Positions 63,061 to 64,000 of a stretch of 64,000 nucleotides of DNA are shown here, one piece after another. The position numbers were made by a program, and so were the translations under genes. Source of the DNA: Chaenocephalus aceratus. Taxonomy: Eukaryota > Chordata > Actinopteri > Perciformes > Channichthyidae. Every line of letters starts with the position of its first letter. Position 1 is the stretch's first letter. The notes under the pieces were generated by a model. That model searched no databases. It saw only the letters and a list, made by a program, of their open reading frames with translations, and was not told where the DNA came from. Location of the stretch: the NCBI GenBank assembly GCA_023974075.1, contig CM043792.1, forward strand, positions 11,699,456-11,763,455, given 5' to 3'.

Positions 63061-63169
63061 TGCAAATGAGTGGGGCGTGGTTAGCTCACAGATCCAGACC
63101 AAAGCAGCAGCACCACAACACTGACTCAATAGCTCTTGTTACTCCAGTACTCTTAAGTGGTTTGCAAAC

Positions 63170-63650
63170 TGCCAATAAACCAAACCGGTTCAAGAACCGT
63201 TCTTGTGCTTTTCTGGTGCTTAACTGGTTCTTCTCTGGTTCTGAGTCCAGAGCCAGTTCCGGGCTACAGCCTGATTTAGCTCTGGTTCTTCCTTTTTCAG
63301 CCGCAGCGGAGCCGGCTCTAAACACCGAAAACCGGTTCTTAGCTGACCCCACTTGGCTGCCCGGCAAGAACCAAGAACCACGCTCACGTCGGAAGGGGGC
63401 GAGATTAACCTGAGCCATAATAACAGTTTATGGCGAGTACGGAAAATGAAAGTTGTAACAAGCAGTAGCGCTGAGCAAAGTGACTAGAACGCAACCACAC
63501 ACCTATAAAAAAATAACACACTTTATAAAGTCAGACAATACTAACCAGGCTTCATGTGATTCTGTTTATTTATACCTTACTTTGACCATCCGTTCACTGT
63601 CTTTGATCATTGTGGAGAGCAGGCAGACGTTTTGTTTTGTATTAGCAGCT
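63170..63650. mobile_element. MITE related to the one inside L2, inverted
   Basis: 63180-63395 is rich in aaccggttc/gaaccg and agccggctc words. 63525-63640 (tttataaagtcagacaatac, gaccatccgttcactgt) is the inverse of 54055-54160. Left end unclear; right end may lie beyond the similarity. Confidence 0.55.
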
Positions 63651-64000
63651 ATCAGATAGAATCAATACATGGGCTGCACAGGTTGTGCTGTCCGACTATC
63701 ACAAGTAGAATCATAATGAAAAGGTAAAAAGTGCCTGTAGAAAACGGCTTATGCCACAATAGGATAGCAACAAGTCGTGAAGATAGTCAGATTAGCTTCG
63801 GTTGCTGTTGCATCACTGCGGTCAACTCAGCCGTCTCTCGCGTTCGCTTGGTCAAATCAGCAGCTATTCATTTTTGAGTGCGCAAGGATAGTAATCGCTG
63901 TGCAAGAGTAAAATAATGCATGTTTTTTTCTGCTTTATTTGCAATACAAGTCATTTGTACCATAAGTTCTTGATAAAACTGACACTGTTTGACTCAGTCC
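63651..64000. other. Unassigned DNA to window end
   Basis: No gene or repeat recognised. Confidence 0.4.

Overview
The window is vertebrate nuclear DNA, almost certainly from a teleost fish. The transposon mix points there: a Rex3 (RTE-clade) LINE, two L2/Maui-type LINEs, an L1, two DIRS-type tyrosine-recombinase retrotransposons, Ty3/gypsy solo LTRs and many hAT elements, plus long dinucleotide microsatellites. There is no operon structure and no intact long host gene. About two thirds of the window is recognisable mobile DNA, much of it nested.

Region by region. 1-7.4 kb: a tRNA-derived SINE, a 151-bp TC microsatellite, two nested hAT clusters resolved by 8-bp target-site duplications (TSDs), and a 3' fragment of an L2 LINE. 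7.4-11.3 kb: a 2.2-kb non-autonomous hAT with a perfect TSD inside an older repeat. 11.37-35.35 kb: a roughly 24-kb nest whose outer shell is a decayed autonomous hAT with a zf-TTF/ZMYM1-like transposase. That transposase is broken by a LINE fragment and by a second 13.4-kb hAT. The second hAT holds gypsy pieces, more hATs and a 5'-truncated L1, and the L1 is split by a nearly intact Rex3. Most junctions are proven by matching TSDs.

35.4-39 kb: mostly unassigned DNA with one gypsy solo LTR. 39.08-44.44 kb: a DIRS element on the minus strand with a dead recombinase. 44.4-46.8 kb: a 147-bp tandem repeat, microsatellites and a LINE 3' end. 46.7-48.1 kb: the 5' exons of a host-like gene on the minus strand. 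Five exons join in one reading frame, with two CRE palindromes upstream, and the gene is cut off by the LINE. 48.1-51.7 kb: repeat fragments and GT/CA microsatellites. 51.69-61.97 kb: a second DIRS element on the plus strand with an intact tyrosine-recombinase frame but a damaged RT region. Its leader carries a 4.6-kb L2 that itself contains a 1-kb MITE. 62-64 kb: a second solo LTR with a perfect TSD and MITE fragments.

The parts do not form a pathway. What they record is order of insertion: the TSDs, together with one pre-insertion site preserved in a duplicated block, let much of the history be read directly. The best candidates for new biology are the five-exon gene head at 46.7-48.1 kb, a two-exon mini-gene-like structure at 12.0-12.9 kb, and the complementary damage in the two DIRS copies. 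Family names above superfamily level come from motif recognition only; no database search was possible.
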